DNA of 64,000 nt from positions 3,280,062 to 3,344,061 of the forward strand of contig OX638379.1 in assembly GCA_951813605.1 (NCBI GenBank), in the 5' to 3' direction. The first letter of the stretch is position 1. Each line of letters begins with the position of its first letter. The notes under the pieces are model-generated. The model saw nothing but the letters and a program-made list of their open reading frames with translations, was not told the DNA's origin and did no database searches. The translations under genes were made by a program, and so were the position numbers. Shown here in pieces: positions 62,054 to 64,000 of the stretch. Source of the DNA: an uncultured Bryobacterales bacterium (GTDB taxonomy: Bacteria > Acidobacteriota > Terriglobia > Bryobacterales > UBA6623).

Positions 62054-64000
62054 ATGCTAAGGCGACTATTCGCGGTTCATTTTCTCGTCATCCTGGTCGC
62101 TCTCCCGGCTGACGCCCAAGTCAGCCTCGCCAGCGTCACAGGGGTAGTCGCGGATTCGGCGGACGCGGTCATACCCGGCGCCAGTGTGACGATCAGCAAC
62201 GTCGACACCGGCATTGTCACGGAAGGGGAAACCAACGAATCCGGCTACTATACCGTGCTCAGCCTGATTCCGGGCACGTACGAGCTGGTGATCGCTTCCG
62301 AGGGTTTCCGCCGCTTCGTGCGTCCGAATGTCGAACTGGAGACCGGCCAGCAGCTGCGCCTCGACGCGGAGCTCGAGATCGGCGCGCTGACTGAGACCGT
62401 GACGGTCACTTCCGCAGCGCCTTCCATCAATCTGGAGCAGGGCGCGGTAAAGGGCGATGTGATCGTGTACGAGGAAATCCAGGATCTGCCTCTGGACGGC
62501 CGCGACTTCATGAACCTCGCATTCCTGGTCCCCGGGGTCATGCCCCTCTTTCGCGGTGGTGGCGGCGGATCGTTTGCATCGGTCAATGGAGCGCGCGGGG
62601 ACCAGACCAACTTCTACGTTGATGGCATAAGCAATCGCAACCCGGTGAACGGCGGGGCGCAGGTGCGCCCTCCACTGGACGCCGTCGAGGAGTTCCGTGT
62701 CGAGACTTCCGGATTCTCTGCCGAGTACGGAGGGTTCTCCGGCGGAATCATCGGGCTGACGATGCGCTCGGGCACGAACCAGTTGCACGGATCGGTCTTC
62801 GAGTACCTCCGCAACGAGGCCTTTGATGCGCGCGGGTTCTTCGACGAGGAGCGGCTGCGCCTTCGCCGGAACCAGTTCGGAGGCACGCTAGGCGGCCCCA
62901 TCGTGCGCAACAAGAGTTTCTTCCTGGCCAGCTTCGAGAGCCGCCTGCAGTCGATCGGCCGCACCAGGCTGGGCAACGTGCCGACCGAAATGGAGCGTGC
63001 GGGGGACTTTTCGGAGTCGGTGGACCGTTCCAGGGCGTCTGCTTCGGGAGCCTTGCAGCGAGTGTTTCTGAACGACCCGGATCGGCCCGGCGCCTGCAAC
63101 CGGCGCGTGACTCGCGGCTGCTTCCCGAACAACCAGATCCCGGCTGAGCGGATGGATCCCATCGCGCTGGGACTTATCGATTACTACTCTCTGCCGAACC
63201 GAGACAACCCGAGATTCAACAATATCTCCACGGCGACAGACGATGACGACTGGTATCAGTTCGTCGTCAAGTTCGACCAGAGCTTCTCGGCCAGAGACAA
63301 TTTCTCGCTGAGCTACCAGAAGCGCTTCAACAACCTGGAGAATCCCTTCGCCGGCAGCGCGCTGGCCATCTGGGGAGACGAGACAACAGACCGTCGCGAC
63401 TTGATTTCCGTCCGGCACACGCACACCTTCTCTTCGACGCTGGTGCTGGAGCTTTCCGGCGGCTTCAGCCGCCGGACCAACTACGCGAATTCGATCGCGG
63501 CGGACTTCGATCCGGCCACGATCGGACTGCCCGTGCCCGACGACCTGGATCACAACCTGCGCGGCCTTCCGCGGGTCACGATCCAAAACTACTTTCCCCT
63601 GGGCCAGGGATCGAACACGCCCCGGGATCAGGAGGTCTGGGATGTCCAGATGACGGGGCGGCTCTCATGGATCCGGCGCTCGCACACCGTCAAGACCGGA
63701 TTCGATATCTCGAGGACGCACTACGACCAGCCCCAGTACAACAATGTCCGCGGCTCCTTCCGGTTTGGCCGGCGATTCACGAGGCACTCGGTGGGCGATC
63801 TGCTACTGGGCCGGCTGCAGAGCGTCAACCGCCGCGTGCAGACCACGTTCAACGAGTTGCGTTCGTTGGGCTTCGGCATGTACCTGAATGATGACTGGAA
63901 GGTCACGCGCGATTTCACGCTCAATCTCGGCTTGCGCTACGAAGTGGAACTGCCGCCCTACGACACGAACGACCGGCTCTCGACTTACGAGCCCGCGCTG
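62054..64000 (+). CDS. Oar-like TonB-dependent receptor, 3'-truncated by window edge
   Basis: ATG 62054 with ribosome site GGAGGGG opens a frame that stays open for 649 codons to the window end. A signal peptide (LRRLFAVHFLVILVALPADA) is followed by the carboxypeptidase-regulatory-like domain at about 25-105 ('SVTGVVADSADAVIPGASVT', 'ESGYYTVLSLIPGTYELVIA'). The plug comes next ('EEIQDLPLDGRDFMNLAFLV', 'DGISNRNPVNGG', 'SAEYGGFSGGIIGLTMRSGT'), then barrel strands. It belongs to the same family as the receptor at 34436-37792, but the two are clearly diverged and the plug here lacks the usual 'NVVTKSG'. Ligand unknown. It stands immediately downstream of the transposon mosaic. Confidence 0.92.
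   Translation, partial: MLRRLFAVHFLVILVALPADAQVSLASVTGVVADSADAVIPGASVTISNVDTGIVTEGETNESGYYTVLSLIPGTYELVIASEGFRRFVRPNVELETGQQLRLDAELEIGALTETVTVTSAAPSINLEQGAVKGDVIVYEEIQDLPLDGRDFMNLAFLVPGVMPLFRGGGGGSFASVNGARGDQTNFYVDGISNRNPVNGGAQVRPPLDAVEEFRVETSGFSAEYGGFSGGIIGLTMRSGTNQLHGSVFEYLRNEAFDARGFFDEERLRLRRNQFGGTLGGPIVRNKSFFLASFESRLQSIGRTRLGNVPTEMERAGDFSESVDRSRASASGALQRVFLNDPDRPGACNRRVTRGCFPNNQIPAERMDPIALGLIDYYSLPNRDNPRFNNISTATDDDDWYQFVVKFDQSFSARDNFSLSYQKRFNNLENPFAGSALAIWGDETTDRRDLISVRHTHTFSSTLVLELSGGFSRRTNYANSIAADFDPATIGLPVPDDLDHNLRGLPRVTIQNYFPLGQGSNTPRDQEVWDVQMTGRLSWIRRSHTVKTGFDISRTHYDQPQYNNVRGSFRFGRRFTRHSVGDLLLGRLQSVNRRVQTTFNELRSLGFGMYLNDDWKVTRDFTLNLGLRYEVELPPYDTNDRLSTYEPAL

Noticed and set aside
1..64000. 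CRISPR array, rRNA, tRNA, riboswitch or prophage module
   Set aside because: No regularly spaced short repeats, no rRNA or tRNA sequence and no phage structural gene were seen on reading both strands.

Overview
This 64-kb window reads as a GC-rich, accessory-heavy stretch of a bacterial chromosome. The best guess is an Acidobacteriota (Bryobacter/Solibacter-like) lineage. Two Oar-type TonB-dependent receptors with carboxypeptidase-regulatory N-termini are typical of that phylum. The planctomycete-style families seen here (DUF1501, PSCyt1-DUF1549-DUF1553, PVC-type heme proteins, many sulfatases) are also found in Solibacter-type genomes. Taxonomy is inference from gene content only; no rRNA, tRNA or single-copy marker gene was found.

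Layout. 1-5.4 kb: a truncated membrane hydrolase, an orphan VapC toxin with only the tail of its antitoxin, a broken FAD oxidoreductase and an intact sulfatase behind a decayed second sulfatase. 6.2-14.5 kb: a secreted sialidase-like protein, then an insertion-sequence graveyard (IS110, IS3, IS1380 and IS4-like remnants plus a 92-bp repeat) with a lipoprotein, a Tat-exported polysaccharide deacetylase and a metallo-beta-lactamase-fold hydrolase. 15.5-25 kb: a large SGNH/beta-propeller protein, a LamG protein, a mutarotase-fold protein and a D-aminoacylase-type amidohydrolase, with gene fossils between them. 25.6-37.8 kb: one DUF1501 / PSCyt1-DUF1549-DUF1553 pair, then a TPR protein, an FG-GAP/ASPIC-UnbV protein and an Oar-like receptor, all on the minus strand. 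38.4-42.7 kb: an isochorismatase-like hydrolase, an MlrC-type M81 peptidase and a sialate O-acetylesterase-like protein. 43.3-53.5 kb: two more copies of the cytochrome/DUF1501 pair on opposite strands. 53.8-59.6 kb: a frameshifted enolase-superfamily gene, a divergent Nramp-like transporter, an azurin-like/cytochrome c protein, and a truncated duplicate of the 15.7-kb gene. 59.6-61.9 kb: a mosaic of pieces from at least four transposon families around an NYN-domain gene. 62.05 kb to the end: a second Oar-like receptor, running off the window.

How the genes may work together. Most intact products carry export signals and point to extracellular or periplasmic breakdown of decorated glycans and amides: sulfatase, sialidase-like, O-acetylesterase, polysaccharide deacetylase, deacylase, MlrC and LamG proteins, fed by large TonB receptors. 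A parallel set of exported multiheme cytochrome/DUF1501 pairs and a split PVC-type heme/cupredoxin protein has no established biochemical role. These are the best candidates here for an undescribed, probably redox-linked, polymer-processing system.

The second theme is decay. At least ten host genes survive only as fragments or frameshifted copies, and transposase pieces are chimeric. A 1,313-bp segmental duplication has left two loci in which opposite members of the same gene pair are intact.
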